Assembly: GCA_041741095.1 (NCBI GenBank)
Contig: JBGSKQ010000020.1
Span: forward strand, 1-64,000
Length of the DNA: 64,000 nt
Direction: 5' to 3'
Origin: UBA6168 sp041741095
Lineage (GTDB): Bacteria; Bacteroidota; Bacteroidia; Chitinophagales; Saprospiraceae
A program made the translations under genes and the position numbers. The notes beneath the pieces are model-generated. The model was not told the DNA's origin, ran no database searches, and worked only from the letters and a program-made list of their open reading frames with translations. Positions 7,466 to 15,495 of this stretch are shown here, one piece after another. Every line of letters begins with the position of its first letter. The stretch's first letter is position 1.

Positions 7466-10400
7466 TTACTTACGAACCTCGCTCGGCGCTACGCCAAATT
7501 CTTGCGAGAAGGTGCGTGAAAAATAATTCGGGTCGTCGAAACCCACCTCGTAGGCAATTTCGGAGACGTTCATCTGGGTGGTCTGCAGCAGTTCCCTCCC
7601 TTTTTGAAGGCGGATGCTGCGGATGTAAATGGCGGTGGACTTGTCCGTGAGCGCTTTGATTTTGCGATACAACTGTACATCGCTCAGTTTCATGGCCTTC
7701 GCCAAACGGCCACTATCGAAGGCGGTGTCGCCCAAGTTTTCTTCGATGCAGAGGCGGAGCTTTTTCAGAAAAATATCCTCAAGGTCAATATCAGGTATGG
7801 GGACGAGGGGGACAGCAGCAAGTTGAATTTCGGCGTATTTTGCCTGCAATTTTCGGCGCAGTTCGAGTAGGTTTTGCAGTGTCACCAGCAATTCTTCTTG
7901 GTGGAAAGGCTTCGCCAAATAAGCATCCGCCCCTCTTTTCAGGCCAGCGATGCGGCTTTCCATATCGGCTTTTGCTGTCAACAAAACAATCGGGACATGG
8001 CTGGTGCGCTCGTCGTTTTTCAAAATATCACAAACTTCAAAGCCGTCTTTTTCCGGCATCATCACGTCGGAAATGATGAGGTCTGGCACGGTTTCCAGTG
8101 CTTTTTCGATACCTGCCCGGCCGTTGTAGGCAAAGTCCAATTGGTATTTTTCGCCCAGACAGGCAGCGATGTACTCCACTACGTCGGAGTTGTCTTCGAT
8201 GATTAGAAGTGAGGGGTGAGAAGTGAGAGGTGAGGACGGCGCTGTAAAATCATTCATCATATTTCCCGTTTGGCTCCCCTCACTTCTCACCTCTCGCCTC
8301 TCACTTCTATTTGTAATGGGCAACCGCACCGTGCAGGTTGTCCCCTTGTTCAGTTCACTTTCCACTGAAATATCGCCGCCCATTGCCCTCACCAATTCTT
8401 TCGTCAAACTCAATCCGATGCCCGTGCCGCCCGCCTTTGCTGCCCCCCGACCCCCTATAGGGGGCGTATTGGCCTGGTAAAAACGGTCGAAAATCTTCGG
8501 CAAATCGGCGGCGGGGATGCCAACTCCTGTATCGCTGACTGAGAGTAAAAGATTTCCGAAATCTTTGAGATTTCGGAAATCTGCCCGCAGGGTCACCTTG
8601 CCACCGCTGGGCGTGAATTTGATGGCATTGGACAGCAGGTTGTGGACGATTTGCAACAGCTGCTCCGGGTCGTAATCCATAATAATTTGCGCCTCAGTGC
8701 TTTCCACCCGGAGCATCACGTTTTGGGCGTTGGCGAAAGAGTGCAGGCTCTCGGCGATGTAGCGCAGGTAAGGCAATACGTCAGCTTGTATATAGTTGAT
8801 TTTCAAAGAGTTGGACTCTAATTTCGCCAAATCGAGGATTTGGTTGATGAGCCTCAGGAGGCTCTCGGCGTTGCGGTGGGTCAGGGCGTTTTTGGAAATT
8901 AGGAAATTGAGAAATTGGGAAATTTTCGGAGTTTCCGGTTTGCCCAATTTCTCAATTTCCAGTTTCTCAATTTCCAAATTTCCCAAAATGACAGTCAACG
9001 GCGTGCGGAACTCGTGGGTGATATTGGTGAAAAAGCGGCTCTTGAACTCGTCCAATTCCCGCAGGCGCAGGCTCTCCTGATGCTCCATTTTTTGCCGCAG
9101 GCGATTTTTATAAAACAAATAAGATGCTGCGCCGAGCGCCAATACGTACAAAACGTAAGCCCACCACGTTGCCCAATAGGGCGGCAAGACCTTAATTGTC
9201 AAGATGGTAGAAGTGCACCACTCGCCGCCGGTGATATTGCCCTGCACCTCGAAGCTGTAGCTACCGGGGCGAAGGTCGGTGTAGGTGGCAGTGTGGTTGA
9301 CGCCCGCCTCCACCCAGTCGCCGTCAATTCCTGACAGGCGGTAGCGGTAGCGGTTTTCCTTTGGGTTGACGAAGTCTGTGAGGGCGAAATCAAGGGTGAC
9401 AGTATTCTCGGTGTGCTTGAGACGGAGCGACTTTGCCCTGTGAATGGGTCGGTCGAGCGGGCTGCTCACCCCCTTACTTCCCTGAAGGGGGGTAAAATAA
9501 TCAATTGTCAAGTTGTTGATTTTCAACCCTGTAAGTAGCACGGTGGCATCGGTTTTTCGGTCAATGATGGCAGCCGGGTCGAACACCGTCAAGCCGTTGA
9601 CGCCTCCGAAATACAGCCGCCTGTCTTTTCCTTTCGCAAAGGAACGGGTGTTGAACTCATCTGACTGTAGGCCGTCGAACTCCCGGAAGTTGCGGAAGCG
9701 GTAGCTGCGATTGGCTTCTGGCTGTTGGCTGTTGGCACGGCCAATTGTCAAGCGGAAAAGCCCCCGGTTCGTGCTGCCCCAGATATTGCCAACCTTCTGC
9801 CCTCCTTCAAGGGGGGTGTTTTCTGGAAGGATGCCATAAACGACATCATTGGGCAAGCCGCTGTTTTGACTGGTGAAATGCGTGAATTTACCGGTCGCAA
9901 GTTCCAGCATGTTTAGCCCGCCGCCTTTGGTGCTGAGCCAGAGGTAGCGGTCGGGTTCGTGCGGGTCGGCACAAAAAGCGGTGACGAAATTGTGCCGAAG
10001 GCTTTTTGGGTCGGTAGGAATAGTCTGATATTGGGACAATTGAAATGGGGAAATTATCTCGCCCGCCGCATTCTGCTTCATTGCCCCAATGTCCAACTTC
10101 CCAATATCCAATTTCAGCACCCCTTTGTCAGTGCCGACCCAAAGGTTGCCTTGGGCGTCTTCATACAGCGCAAAAACTTCTGAGACCTTGCCGATTTTTG
10201 GGGAAAAGTCGAAGATGACGATACGGTCTTTTTCCGGCAGGTAGCACATCAGGCGGCTTTCCAAGGCACCTATCCAAACCAGCCCCTTTGAATCTACAAA
10301 CAGATAGCCAACTTCCCCCACGGTCTTCGGCAATTCCAACAAGCGCATTTCAGCGCTTTTTTGGATGCCAAGTACATCTTGCTCTTGGACGGTGCCGATA

Positions 10401-11620
10401 AGATAAATAGTGCCATCTTCAGTTTGTTTTATCCATTTAAGGGCTGTGATAGGCTGGAATTTCACCGTAGTTTTTACCAAATCGCCCGTTCCTGAGAGCA
10501 TCAAATCCAGAGCCAAGTTGCCCGGTAAAGAAACTCCCTTGTCGGTAGGTACAATTTGACGGATACTATGGCCTGGGAGCAAGTGTTGGAATGGCAGGCT
10601 ACCGAGGTTGATTTTTCGCAGGCCGTAGCCGCTGGTGCCCACCCAAAGGTTGCCGGAGCGGTCCACTTCCGACCAGGGGGTAAACAATTCGAAACAAAAT
10701 ATCTTTTCAATGCCTTTTGGTTCACCATTTTGGAGCAACTCGGTTTCCGGGACTTTGAAAAAACAAGAGCCATTTAGCAGGGAGGTAGTCGCAATAATGA
10801 AATTGCCTTGCCAATCGGAAAATACCCTGCTAGTACTGAACGGGGCGGGCATCAGGTCCAGCTTGAGCCGACGGGGCAGGCTGCCTTTTTCAATCAAATA
10901 AACCCCGTCGGGGCCAGTAGCCAAAACCCCGTTGGCAATTTGGCATTGTGGCGCTAAGAGGGTAGTATCCAACAAAGTCAGCGCTTCAGTGGAAGGGACG
11001 TACCTGTAAAGGCCATCTTCAAAATCGGAAATCAGCAGCGACCCGTCCGGTTCAAACATCAAATTGAGGGGTAAGTAAGGAGAAGATAGTCTTATGGGCG
11101 TTTCTTCCATCGTTAGGTTAGCTGTGAGGTCTGCGGTCGAAAGGTCTGAAAAGGCCACATCAAAATTGGTGTGGCGCCAGTGGAGGCGGAGGATTCCTTT
11201 GGAGGTGCCCACCCAAATTGTGCTATCGCTTGTTTCCGTCACACTGGGAGGAACGTCAAACGGAAGGTGGAAAAACCTGCCGGAGTTTTTTTCCAACACA
11301 TCAAGCCCCTTGCCGAAAATGGACAACCAGAGGTTGCCCCGGCTGTCTTCGAAGATGGATTGTACGTCGTTGCCAGCAATGGAAAACGGGTTGAACGGGT
11401 CGTTGGTGAACACCTCGAAACGATAGCCATCATAGCGGTTCAGGCCGTCCTTTGTGGCAAACCAGAGGAAGCCGTCGTCCGACTGCTCGATGTCATATAT
11501 CATGCCTTGCGAAAGGCCATCGGCAATGGTGAGGGATTCGGAAATTGAATTTTGGGCAGGCAATAAACGACCAGCCACTGCCAGCAAAAGCAGTAGCCAA
11601 TAGCGCAGTATTTTTCTCAT
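7466..11620 (-). CDS. Hybrid two-component system sensor/regulator (HTCS) of cassette 1
   Basis: About 1384 residues from the ATG at 11620, which starts a signal peptide (MRKILRYWLLLLLAVAG); an ATG at 11638 adds six residues. Order: periplasmic two-component-regulator beta-propeller repeats (about 30-760, motifs such as SDDGFLWFATKDGLNRYDG), Y_Y_Y domain, one membrane segment (WATWWAYVLYVLALGAASYLF), HisKA with HEFRTPLTV (His near 869), HATPase (NAIKFTPSGG, DTGVGIP, GGTGIGLSL), receiver with phospho-acceptor Asp near 1186 (IISDVMMPEKDG), AraC-type double HTH at the C-terminus. All catalytic residues are present, so it should sense, phosphorylate and bind DNA in one protein. Several coding hairpins interrupt it at domain joints. 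Its target is probably the lectin genes just downstream. Confidence 0.92.
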   Translation of the reverse strand: MRKILRYWLLLLLAVAGRLLPAQNSISESLTIADGLSQGMIYDIEQSDDGFLWFATKDGLNRYDGYRFEVFTNDPFNPFSIAGNDVQSIFEDSRGNLWLSIFGKGLDVLEKNSGRFFHLPFDVPPSVTETSDSTIWVGTSKGILRLHWRHTNFDVAFSDLSTADLTANLTMEETPIRLSSPYLPLNLMFEPDGSLLISDFEDGLYRYVPSTEALTLLDTTLLAPQCQIANGVLATGPDGVYLIEKGSLPRRLKLDLMPAPFSTSRVFSDWQGNFIIATTSLLNGSCFFKVPETELLQNGEPKGIEKIFCFELFTPWSEVDRSGNLWVGTSGYGLRKINLGSLPFQHLLPGHSIRQIVPTDKGVSLPGNLALDLMLSGTGDLVKTTVKFQPITALKWIKQTEDGTIYLIGTVQEQDVLGIQKSAEMRLLELPKTVGEVGYLFVDSKGLVWIGALESRLMCYLPEKDRIVIFDFSPKIGKVSEVFALYEDAQGNLWVGTDKGVLKLDIGKLDIGAMKQNAAGEIISPFQLSQYQTIPTDPKSLRHNFVTAFCADPHEPDRYLWLSTKGGGLNMLELATGKFTHFTSQNSGLPNDVVYGILPENTPLEGGQKVGNIWGSTNRGLFRLTIGRANSQQPEANRSYRFRNFREFDGLQSDEFNTRSFAKGKDRRLYFGGVNGLTVFDPAAIIDRKTDATVLLTGLKINNLTIDYFTPLQGSKGVSSPLDRPIHRAKSLRLKHTENTVTLDFALTDFVNPKENRYRYRLSGIDGDWVEAGVNHTATYTDLRPGSYSFEVQGNITGGEWCTSTILTIKVLPPYWATWWAYVLYVLALGAASYLFYKNRLRQKMEHQESLRLRELDEFKSRFFTNITHEFRTPLTVILGNLEIEKLEIEKLGKPETPKISQFLNFLISKNALTHRNAESLLRLINQILDLAKLESNSLKINYIQADVLPYLRYIAESLHSFANAQNVMLRVESTEAQIIMDYDPEQLLQIVHNLLSNAIKFTPSGGKVTLRADFRNLKDFGNLLLSVSDTGVGIPAADLPKIFDRFYQANTPPIGGRGAAKAGGTGIGLSLTKELVRAMGGDISVESELNKGTTCTVRLPITNRSERREVRSEGSQTGNMMNDFTAPSSPLTSHPSLLIIEDNSDVVEYIAACLGEKYQLDFAYNGRAGIEKALETVPDLIISDVMMPEKDGFEVCDILKNDERTSHVPIVLLTAKADMESRIAGLKRGADAYLAKPFHQEELLVTLQNLLELRRKLQAKYAEIQLAAVPLVPIPDIDLEDIFLKKLRLCIEENLGDTAFDSGRLAKAMKLSDVQLYRKIKALTDKSTAIYIRSIRLQKGRELLQTTQMNVSEIAYEVGFDDPNYFSRTFSQEFGVAPSEVRK
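8205..8308 (-). repeat. Coding hairpin in the HATPase-receiver linker of HTCS 1
   Basis: Left arm about 8205-8235 of AGAAGTGAG / GGTGAG words, right arm about 8276-8308 of the complementary words (CACTTCTCACCTCTCGCC). It encodes a linker rich in Arg, Ser, Glu and Pro between the end of HATPase (TVRLPITN) and the start of the receiver (LLIIEDN). Confidence 0.75.
8451..8464 (-). repeat. CCCCCTATAGGGGG palindrome coding for TPPIGGR in HTCS 1
   Basis: A perfect 14-bp palindrome in the HATPase ATP lid. It turns the paralog sequence QA.N..(A)KAGGTG into QANTPPIGGRGAAKAGGTG. Related CCCCTT..AGGGG elements code for PLGG/PLEGG-like peptides at 9468, 9800 and 53372. Confidence 0.7.
8550..8582 (-). repeat. 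Perfect 15-bp inverted repeat inside the HATPase domain of HTCS 1
   Basis: AGATTTCCGAAATCT, three bases, AGATTTCGGAAATCT. It codes for the ADFRNLKDF segment ahead of LSVSDTGVGI. The second HTCS has a degenerate hairpin (15953-15985), and the third a long heptad hairpin (24761-24839), at the same place in the domain. Confidence 0.75.
8893..8982 (-). repeat. Coding hairpin of GAAATTG words inside the HisKA domain of HTCS 1
   Basis: GGAAATT / GAGAAATTG / GGGAAATT words (8893-8924) are followed by their complements (8941-8982). The hairpin codes for the extra peptide EIEKLEIEKLGKPETPKI between the two HisKA helices, right after HEFRTPLTVILG. Confidence 0.75.
9468..9493 (-). repeat. ACCCCCTT...AAGGGGGGT palindrome in the Y_Y_Y region of HTCS 1
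   Basis: Short imperfect inverted repeat coding for FTPLQGSKG. It is of the same type as the elements at 8451, 9800 and 53372. Confidence 0.55.
9713..9740 (-). repeat. Heptad repeat GGCTGTT in the propeller of HTCS 1
   Basis: Four consecutive 7-bp units GGCTTCT, GGCTGTT, GGCTGTT, GGCACGG. They code for part of the loop GRANSQQPEANRSY between propeller blades. Confidence 0.65.
10028..10118 (-). repeat. Imperfect coding hairpin between propeller blades of HTCS 1
   Basis: ATATTGGGACAATTGAAATG (from 10028) is complemented by words in CCCAATGTCCAACTTCCCAA up to about 10118. It codes for LDIGKLDIGAMKQ, where GKLDIGKLDIG is visibly a repeated word. Confidence 0.55.
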
Positions 11621-11697
11621 TTGGTCGTTTTCAAACATAGCAGCAGTGCCCGGTTGCTTTCTTAGGGAGATTCAGCGGGCAAACTTAGCGTTTTGCC

Positions 11698-11738
11698 AAA
11701 AAAAAAGCGGCATTTTCCTGTTGTAAAGAAATGCCGCT
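11698..11738 (-). terminator. Terminator of regulator copy 2
   Basis: Minus-strand hairpin AGCGGCATTT / AAATGCCGCT (11706-11715 with 11729-11738) followed by a run of T on that strand. It ends transcription of the regulator at 11785-12426 before the HTCS start at 11620. Confidence 0.75.
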
Positions 11739-11784
11739 CAAGTCGTAAATCGCTCAATCCCTGCCTGTCGGCAGTCAGGGTAAA

Positions 11785-12426
11785 TCAACATTCCCCCCGC
11801 AGCCGCATGGCCACCACCTCCGATTTGGAGTTCACGCCCAGTTTTTTGTACAAATTCCTGACGTGAAACAGGATGGTGTTCACGCTGACGCCTAATTGGT
11901 CAGCGGCCAGTTTGTAGCTCAGGCCGTCGGCGAGGCACTGCACGAGCTGGTTTTCTTTGGGGGTGATGGCGACCGCAAGGGTCGCCCCTACGGGCGGTTT
12001 TCTTTTCGGTGAAAAATGCTCGACCAGCCGCCGGGCCACCGTGGGTGAGAGGAAGGAGCGGCCAGCGTAGGTCTCCATCACCGCTTCTTTAATCTTTTGA
12101 AGTGAGGAGTTCTTGGTTAGGTACCCCGTTGCGCCAGCGTAAAATGCCTTCATCACGCTGTCCGAGTCATCGTTTTTGGAAAAAATAATGACCTCCGTTT
12201 TCGGGTAGGTTTTTTTCAAAAAACTGATCTCCTTGGCCGCCGACTTGCTGCGGCCATCGAACTCGTGCAACACCACGTGGAGGCGGGTGTTGCCGCTTGT
12301 TTTTTGAAAAAAATCGCCCGTGTGCGCAGCTTCGAGGGTGCAGCTCATGCCCTGCTGCTGGTTGAAGAACAGCACGAGGTTTTGGCGCAGGATGTTGTTG
12401 TTTTCGATAATGCCGATGGAAATCAT
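11785..12426 (-). CDS. LuxR/NarL-type regulator with pseudo-receiver domain (copy 2)
   Basis: 213 residues from the ATG at 12426. The frame extends to 12501, but that extension would translate one arm of an intergenic hairpin, and the inner start matches both paralogs exactly (MISIGIIENNN). Glu replaces the phospho-acceptor Asp at position 55 (VVLHEFDG); the LuxR-type HTH is intact (ITPKENQLVQCLADGLSYK). The linker carries the palindrome-encoded PPVGATLAVA. It closes cassette 2 behind the beta-trefoil protein gene and is followed by a good terminator. Like copies 1 and 3 it probably acts without phosphorylation (inference). Confidence 0.85.
   Translation of the reverse strand: MISIGIIENNNILRQNLVLFFNQQQGMSCTLEAAHTGDFFQKTSGNTRLHVVLHEFDGRSKSAAKEISFLKKTYPKTEVIIFSKNDDSDSVMKAFYAGATGYLTKNSSLQKIKEAVMETYAGRSFLSPTVARRLVEHFSPKRKPPVGATLAVAITPKENQLVQCLADGLSYKLAADQLGVSVNTILFHVRNLYKKLGVNSKSEVVAMRLRGEC
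11969..11997 (-). repeat. GGCGACC/GGTCGCC palindrome inside regulator copy 2
   Basis: Same element, same codons and same reading (PPVGATLAVA) as in copy 1 at 2381-2411. The insertion therefore predates the duplication of the regulators. Confidence 0.8.
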
Positions 12427-12435
12427 GATGGTTGG

Positions 12436-12498
12436 AAATTGGAAATTGTGGAAATTGGAAATGCTGGAATAATTTCCAATTTCCACAATTTCCAATTT
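12436..12498. repeat. 27-bp perfect inverted repeat made of GGAAATT words
   Basis: Arms 12436-12462 and 12472-12498 are perfect complements with a 9-base loop; each arm is a reiteration of GGAAATT with one extra TG. It fills the gap between the beta-trefoil gene (stop at 12506) and regulator copy 2 (start 12426), the same place as the different hairpins at 2841 and 19537. Confidence 0.85.
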
Positions 12499-12505
12499 CA
12501 AGTTT

Positions 12506-14608
12506 TCAATTACAATCCGTTGCCCATTGTTGGTTGAGCGTGGTGCCGTAGGTTTTGATGCACACGTTGGGCGGTTCAGGATAGTTGACGGTAAAAGTCT
12601 GCCGCCAAGGCTCCCAGGCGAGGCCCGTTGCGCCCCAGCCCTGCACCTTCACTTCGGTAGCATTTTCCGGGATGGGATAAGTTTCGTTCCAGCCAGCCGT
12701 TTTTTCCCCGGTTTCTACTTTTTGCGGCTGCCCGTTGAGTTTGTAGTCAAGCTGGTACTTGGCCACGAAGCCGCCTTGATGGAATATTTTCACGGTGTTG
12801 GCTGGCTTCAGTGGCCAAGCATTCGCCCAGGAAGGGTTCATGATCGTGTTGTAGGTCTTGAAGCAGGTATAGGTGGGTTTGGCGATGTTTTGCGTGAAAA
12901 CGAGGTGCTCCCCGGCAGAAATCATGTAGCCCTTGGCCACGATATTCGTGGCCGCTTTCGGGATGACGATGGATTCCTCTTGGTTGAGTGAAAGGTTCGC
13001 CGTGTTTTTGGTAAGGTTCTGCCCGTTCAAGGTGTAGGTTAGCGTGAATTTTGACACAAATCCTGCTTCGCAACGGAAAGTCACCTCGCCGTCCATGCCG
13101 ACGGTGGGTGGGTTCCAGGCATTCTTGGTTGCAGCATGGATGAACCCGACGAAAAACAGGCTGGCACCGTTTTCATCCGAAAGTACGTTGGCGATGTTGA
13201 TGGGTTCCAGCATGGCAGCGCCCAGTTGTTTTTTCAGGTTAGGTTCTACCAAGGAAGCTTCATAAACTTCCAGGCCCTGTGTGACGCCAATCGTGATGGC
13301 AAACACGGCAGTCGCCAATGGCGCTGCTACCACACCTCCCCAACTTGTGGCGCCGATGGAGGCGGACGTAATGGCACCCGTTTGCGCCGAAACTACCGTT
13401 CCGCCAAAAGCAGAATACAAGCATGTCAACGCTGAGGCGGTGACAGAAGCGGTCGTGCCGGCTACGGAAACAAATGTAATTCCCAATCCGGTACCTATTA
13501 CAGGGGCTGCTGCCGCAAAACTGACGCCGGCGAGTGCGGTGGTGACCGACTGGACAATATCGTTCGAACTTGAGGTTGCTGACTGCATCCCTTTCTTTCC
13601 AATCAGATCAGATGGCGGGGTGACCATTTGAAACATCGTGATGGTGGGGTTTTGGGCATAGCAGCCCTGCGGTTTCGTGTAGCCCTCGCCCGTGTAAGCA
13701 CAAGGGTCAGCCTTCCATTTTTTATATTCATCCAAAGAACCTTTCGCCGCCTTGATTTTCATGGAGCGGAAAATCTGCGTCGCCCATGCCCTTACTTCAG
13801 TGCTCGTTTGGTTTTTGACCAATTTGTCCTGCAACAAAGTGCCTATCACGCCCAGCACCTTGAGGCGGGTAGAGTCCTGGGTGTTGATGCGGTCAATCGC
13901 CTGCTGGGGCGTCAGGTTGGGCACGTTGAAAAGGATAACCTCTGCGGCATCCAATCCAAGCTGGCCGATGGTGGAGCGCAGGAAATTGGTGGAGGAAGTC
14001 AGTACCATTTCACCGGTAGGGGTTAGAATGGCTTCCTGATTGCCAGAAAAATTGGAAGGTATCTTGAGCGCATTGCTCATCAAATCGTAATACTCATTGG
14101 TGCGGGGAAACTGCACCGAACTGGAAATAGACATCGCAATAGGTATCTTTTTCCATTGGGCGTTCAGCCTACTGTTTGCGGCTTGGCGATACACTTTCCC
14201 GTCGAAATTATCGCCGCCAACCAATGCCTTTTGATGCTTTCTATCTTCTAAATAATAGTTGCCATTTGCGGCAGCAACGAGTTTCCATTGGGCATTCAGT
14301 CTGCCGTTGGGCACTTGGTGATAAACCTTGCCATCGTAATTGTCACCCGCTACCAAGGCTTTGTTGTGTTTGCGGTCGTAGATGTAAAAATATCCATCGC
14401 ACGCTGCTTCCATGCGCCATTGGGCATTCAGCCTGTTGTTGTGCGGCTGGTGATAGACATTGTTGTCATAATTATCGCCTGCGATCAATGCCTTGCCATG
14501 CTTTGCGTCCACCAGGAAAAAATACTCCGGGGCGGTTTGAGCGGTGATTTTTTCGAAGCAAAGCAAGAGGAAGAAAGTGATGAGGAGGGGGAGTTTTGTC
14601 CGTGCCAT
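12506..14608 (-). CDS. Secreted beta-trefoil lectin-like protein with hydrophobic core and intermedilysin-type CDC domain-4 motif
   Basis: 700 residues from the ATG at 14608, chosen for the signal peptide (MARTKLPLLITFFLLLCFEKITAQ); the frame is open to 14746 without one. Residues about 25-165 are three 45-residue repeats (DRKH.KALVAGDN.D.KVYHQ...RLNAQWK), the pattern of a ricin-type beta-trefoil. The helical core with Cys pair (DPC...GCY) and an Ala/Gly/Val-rich hydrophobic segment follows at about 200-460, then two beta-sandwich repeats. GATGLAWEPWR (659-669) is, as I remember it, identical to the undecapeptide of intermedilysin, and GTTL (688-691) matches the CDC cholesterol loop. Target of the cassette 2 HTCS by position. 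Pore formation is inferred, not shown. Confidence 0.8.
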   Translation of the reverse strand: MARTKLPLLITFFLLLCFEKITAQTAPEYFFLVDAKHGKALIAGDNYDNNVYHQPHNNRLNAQWRMEAACDGYFYIYDRKHNKALVAGDNYDGKVYHQVPNGRLNAQWKLVAAANGNYYLEDRKHQKALVGGDNFDGKVYRQAANSRLNAQWKKIPIAMSISSSVQFPRTNEYYDLMSNALKIPSNFSGNQEAILTPTGEMVLTSSTNFLRSTIGQLGLDAAEVILFNVPNLTPQQAIDRINTQDSTRLKVLGVIGTLLQDKLVKNQTSTEVRAWATQIFRSMKIKAAKGSLDEYKKWKADPCAYTGEGYTKPQGCYAQNPTITMFQMVTPPSDLIGKKGMQSATSSSNDIVQSVTTALAGVSFAAAAPVIGTGLGITFVSVAGTTASVTASALTCLYSAFGGTVVSAQTGAITSASIGATSWGGVVAAPLATAVFAITIGVTQGLEVYEASLVEPNLKKQLGAAMLEPINIANVLSDENGASLFFVGFIHAATKNAWNPPTVGMDGEVTFRCEAGFVSKFTLTYTLNGQNLTKNTANLSLNQEESIVIPKAATNIVAKGYMISAGEHLVFTQNIAKPTYTCFKTYNTIMNPSWANAWPLKPANTVKIFHQGGFVAKYQLDYKLNGQPQKVETGEKTAGWNETYPIPENATEVKVQGWGATGLAWEPWRQTFTVNYPEPPNVCIKTYGTTLNQQWATDCN

Positions 14609-14679
14609 GATGTAAAAGTTTTTATTGATAAGTGCCTTTGAACGAGCCACCTGAAATCGTTGGCCCGTGTTGACAGGGA

Positions 14680-14687
14680 CAAAGGTG
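14680..14687 (-). promoter_or_regulatory. Putative -7 promoter element of the beta-trefoil gene
   Basis: Minus strand CACCTTTG, as in front of the bulb-lectin gene of cassette 1, about 72 bp before the ATG at 14608. Confidence 0.4.
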
Positions 14688-14710
14688 GGGGCAGGGCGGG
14701 CGAGGGCTTT

Positions 14711-14790
14711 CCCACCAGTTTCCAACCGAGGTGGAGTGGCTTCCAAATGTGGTAGAATAGTTTCCAGCCGAGGTGGACTATTTTCAGAAA
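14711..14790 (-). promoter_or_regulatory. Phased 21-bp direct repeats, likely HTCS binding sites
   Basis: Plus-strand units begin with AGGTGGAGTGGCTTCC (14729), TGGTAGAATAGTTTCC (about 14750) and AGGTGGACTATTTTCAG (14771), about 21 bp or two helical turns apart, with a further partial unit at 14718 (AGTTTCCAACCG). The block lies between the HTCS stop (14819) and the lectin gene promoter. Its third unit resembles the first repeat of the block at 7352-7440. Confidence 0.55.
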
Positions 14791-14818
14791 ATAATACAAG
14801 TGTTTGAAAATGAATTGA

Positions 14819-15478
14819 TTAGTGAAATGGCGAAGACTTTTGCCATTCACTCGGAGGAACGCCAAATTCTTCCGAAAACACCCGGCTGAAGTATTTTGGG
14901 TCGTTGAAGCCTACCTCGTAGGCTACTTCGGAGACGTTCATTTGAGAAGCGGAAAGCAGTTCCTTGGCTTTTATCAGCCGCAGTTTTCGTACATAAATAT
15001 TGAAGGAAAGCCCGGTGAGGGCAGAGAGCTTTGCATAAAGGTTTGATTTGCCCATGCCCACTGCCCGTCCAATTTCTTCGACGCTCATGTTGGCGTCGCT
15101 AAGGCGGGCTTCCACTGCATAGCGGATTTTTTGGAGAAATGCATTTTCGAGGTCAGTTGACGAAACTTGGGAAATGGATGAAACATTCACGGGGATTTTC
15201 GAATCCCCAATTTCCAATTTTGAATACCGGGTCTGCAATTTCCTCCGCAATTCCAGCAAATTTGCCAAGGTCACCAACAGTTCTTCCTGATGGAATGGCT
15301 TCGCCAGATAGGCATCGGCACCCCTTTTCAGTCCGGCGATGCGGCTTTCCACGTCGGCTTTTGCGGTGAGCAACACGATGGGGATATGGCTGGTGCGCTC
15401 GTCGTTTTTCAAAAAATCGCAGACCTCGAAGCCGTCTTTTTCGGGCATCATCACGTCAGAAATGATGAGGTCTGGCAC
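14819..15478 (-). CDS. C-terminal part of HTCS 2 (receiver and AraC HTH), separated by a frameshift
   Basis: Continues the HTCS at 15496-18762 in another frame. It encodes the rest of a receiver domain with phospho-acceptor Asp (IISDVMMPEKDG) and a complete AraC-type double HTH (VEEIGRAVGMGKSNLYAKL...MNVSEVAYEVGFNDPKYFSR). The reading in this frame starts further up, near 15516; the ATG at 15478 is only the first available start. Compared with the intact paralogs one T is missing after the GCC at 15519-15517. Restoring it would give one HTCS of about 1,314 residues. This piece alone lacks the start of the receiver and is unlikely to be a working protein. Confidence 0.75.
   Translation of the reverse strand: MPDLIISDVMMPEKDGFEVCDFLKNDERTSHIPIVLLTAKADVESRIAGLKRGADAYLAKPFHQEELLVTLANLLELRRKLQTRYSKLEIGDSKIPVNVSSISQVSSTDLENAFLQKIRYAVEARLSDANMSVEEIGRAVGMGKSNLYAKLSALTGLSFNIYVRKLRLIKAKELLSASQMNVSEVAYEVGFNDPKYFSRVFSEEFGVPPSEWQKSSPFH
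15191..15208 (-). repeat. GGGGATT-TTCG-AATCCCC hairpin in the receiver-HTH linker of HTCS 2
   Basis: Perfect 7-bp arms with a TTCG loop, next to AATTTCCAATTT words. It codes for the linker LEIGDSKIPV. HTCS 3 carries a heptad repeat in the corresponding linker (23920-23954). Confidence 0.55.
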
Positions 15479-15495
15479 GGTTTCCAGCGCCTTCT

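Noticed and set aside
12427..12501. Longer N-terminus for regulator copy 2
   Set aside because: The extension translates a hairpin arm and is absent from the paralogs; the start at 12426 gives the same 213 residues as the other copies.
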